NCBI GenBank assembly: GCA_045106735.1
Contig: JBGCEZ010000012.1
Coordinates: 134,564-198,563, forward strand
Direction of reading: 5' to 3'
Length of the DNA: 64,000 nucleotides
From: JBGCEZ01 sp045106735
Lineage (GTDB): Bacteria > Planctomycetota > Phycisphaerae > Phycisphaerales > SM1A02
Shown here: positions 63,161 to 64,000 of the stretch, in pieces
Layout of the letters: each line of letters begins with the position of its first letter
Numbering within the stretch: the first letter of the stretch is position 1
Translations under genes and position numbers: made by a program
Notes under the pieces: model-generated
Seen by the model: the letters and a program-made list of their open reading frames with translations, nothing else
Databases searched by the model: none
What the model was told of the DNA's origin: nothing

Positions 63161-63747
63161 TGCGCGTGCTGCCAGGTCTGATCATCCTGCTCTTGGTGGC
63201 ATGGACGGCGCCGCAGATCGTGCCGCCGGCGCCGACGACTGAGCGAGCGGCGGCGACGGCGGCGACCGACGAAGAAATTGCACACCGCACCGACAATGCC
63301 GACGAACCGAAGGCACCGGTTCCCGCCATGCGGTTCACCACCGTGTCGCTCGTGCTCGTCTCCGACACACCAGTCGCCGCATGGCAGGTGACGGTGCGGC
63401 GGAACGCCGATGCCGATGCCGACTCAGACGCAGACGCGGTCGCCGGCGGCGCCCCTCGCCGGTCCAGCACCATCGTCGGATTGGAAGGCGGCCACGCACC
63501 ACCTTGGACCGCGCCGCCGCGACACGATCCCGCTGCCCTGAGCCAGGACGTCTTGATCCTCGGGGCCTGGCACCTCGGAACGCGCGACGCACTGATCGCC
63601 GGCCGGGCCCACGTGGCCACGCTGCACCTGCAGGTTCCGGTCGGCATCGCCGTGCCATTCACCGCCCAACTTGATGCCGCGGCGGATGCCGACGGCCAAC
63701 CGATTCACCCTGAAGTCATGCTGATTCCCGGAGTCCCCGCTCGATGA
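63157..63747 (+). CDS. Secreted or anchored protein with possible cohesin-like domain
   Basis: 196 aa, ATG overlapping the previous stop. An N-terminal hydrophobic anchor (about 4-22) is followed by a charged linker, then a beta-rich segment: VSLVLVSDTPVAAWQVTVRR (63-82), a DADADSDADA run, then STIVGLEGGHAPPWTAPPRHDPAAL (104-128) and VATLHLQVPVG (153-163). The order of strands and the 'x-A-x-Q-v-x-v ... iVGvEGG' pattern resemble cohesin-like or related bacterial Ig folds. This is a weak pattern match, not a confirmed domain. It sits between a dockerin-bearing protein and a lipoprotein in one operon. Confidence 0.7.
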   Translation: MMRVLPGLIILLLVAWTAPQIVPPAPTTERAAATAATDEEIAHRTDNADEPKAPVPAMRFTTVSLVLVSDTPVAAWQVTVRRNADADADSDADAVAGGAPRRSSTIVGLEGGHAPPWTAPPRHDPAALSQDVLILGAWHLGTRDALIAGRAHVATLHLQVPVGIAVPFTAQLDAAADADGQPIHPEVMLIPGVPAR

Positions 63748-64000
63748 GCTCATTCCGACGCCGATCCAATTTGAACACCCGACGCGAATCCGCTTCCGGG
63801 ACCGCGGTGGCCAGCAAGCCGACGAGAAGCGCCGCCGTGGCGCTGTCGCTGGTGCTGGTCTCGGTCGTGGCCGTGGTCATGACGGGGTCCCTGAGTGGGT
63901 GCGGGTCGACCGAAGGAGGCATGGCGGCTTCGATGAGCCCGGGAGCGGAAGCTCGGCCGGGGACCAGTGAACGCTCACGTCGATTCGGCGACTCCTTCCC
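63744..64000 (+). CDS. Partial lipoprotein, last gene of the sigma/dockerin operon in the window
   Basis: ATG 63744 overlaps the previous stop (ATGA), and the frame is open to the window end (85 codons plus 2 bases). A basic N-terminus, a hydrophobic core (about 30-50) and the lipobox LSGC at C53 predict a lipid-anchored protein. What remains is Gly/Ser-rich. The main domain is beyond the window, so no function can be given. Confidence 0.75.
   Translation, partial: MSSFRRRSNLNTRRESASGTAVASKPTRSAAVALSLVLVSVVAVVMTGSLSGCGSTEGGMAASMSPGAEARPGTSERSRRFGDSF

Overview
The window is about 64 kb of very GC-rich DNA with densely packed genes on both strands. The gene content points to a planctomycete, most likely of the Phycisphaerae. 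The evidence is two giant surface proteins with an N-terminal LEPR-[IL]LLSA-type motif, a secreted protein ending in a Gly/Cys-flanked ('GC-type') dockerin, an ECF sigma factor of the planctomycete-rich type encoded next to a Ser/Thr kinase with TPR-like repeats, and many GTG/TTG starts with 4-nt start/stop overlaps. This placement is inference from gene content; there is no rRNA to confirm it. No CRISPR array, insertion sequence, phage gene or rRNA was seen.

Region 1 (1-24.2 kb, all on the minus strand) is the most unusual part. It carries two copies of one module: a giant repeat protein, then a membrane adaptor (cytoplasmic GAF-like region, one membrane helix, periplasmic HlyD part), then a membrane protein that fuses a PqqD-like N-terminus, an M50 zinc-protease membrane core and a HlyD-like C-terminus. 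In both copies the last two genes overlap by ATGA. Copy A (giant protein 2806 aa) also has a PilZ protein between the giant gene and the adaptor; copy B (giant protein about 1755 aa) does not. The two giant proteins share the N-terminal motif at the same residue position, an unnamed beta-rich domain, and a C-terminal tail with an LW-x-L-[VI]-R helix and a final RRR. I infer a dedicated export/anchoring system for giant adhesin-like proteins. A partial multi-pass membrane gene lies at the left edge.

Region 2 (24.3-41.6 kb) is mainly housekeeping: a DUF456 membrane protein, a HemW-like radical SAM protein and a small zinc ribbon (minus); purA and uppS (plus); then on the minus strand, in transcription order, ptsI, an RNase E/G with an unusual C-terminal IF2_N-like domain, dxr, an RseP-like site-2 protease, a short-chain dehydrogenase and a GGDEF cyclase with an intact I-site.

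Region 3 (41.8-56.6 kb) holds an RND efflux pair (minus); gatC, gatA and a ROK-family kinase (plus); a glycine-rich repetitive secreted protein (plus); a lipoprotein (minus); a PgpH-type 7TM-HD phosphodiesterase (plus); mutY translationally coupled to a stand-alone Nfu N-terminal domain (minus); and a tRNA-Gly(GCC) with a recognisable promoter and intrinsic terminator.

Region 4 (56.6-64 kb) has two ECF sigma units. One is sigma plus Ser/Thr kinase (minus), divergent from a secreted dockerin protein with three tandem repeats (plus). The other is a start/stop-overlapping operon (plus) of sigma factor, single-pass protein with two dockerin-type calcium loops, secreted protein with a possible cohesin-like domain, and a lipoprotein cut by the window end. 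Short perfect tandem repeats of 6, 9 or 12 bp occur at many sites, both between and inside genes.
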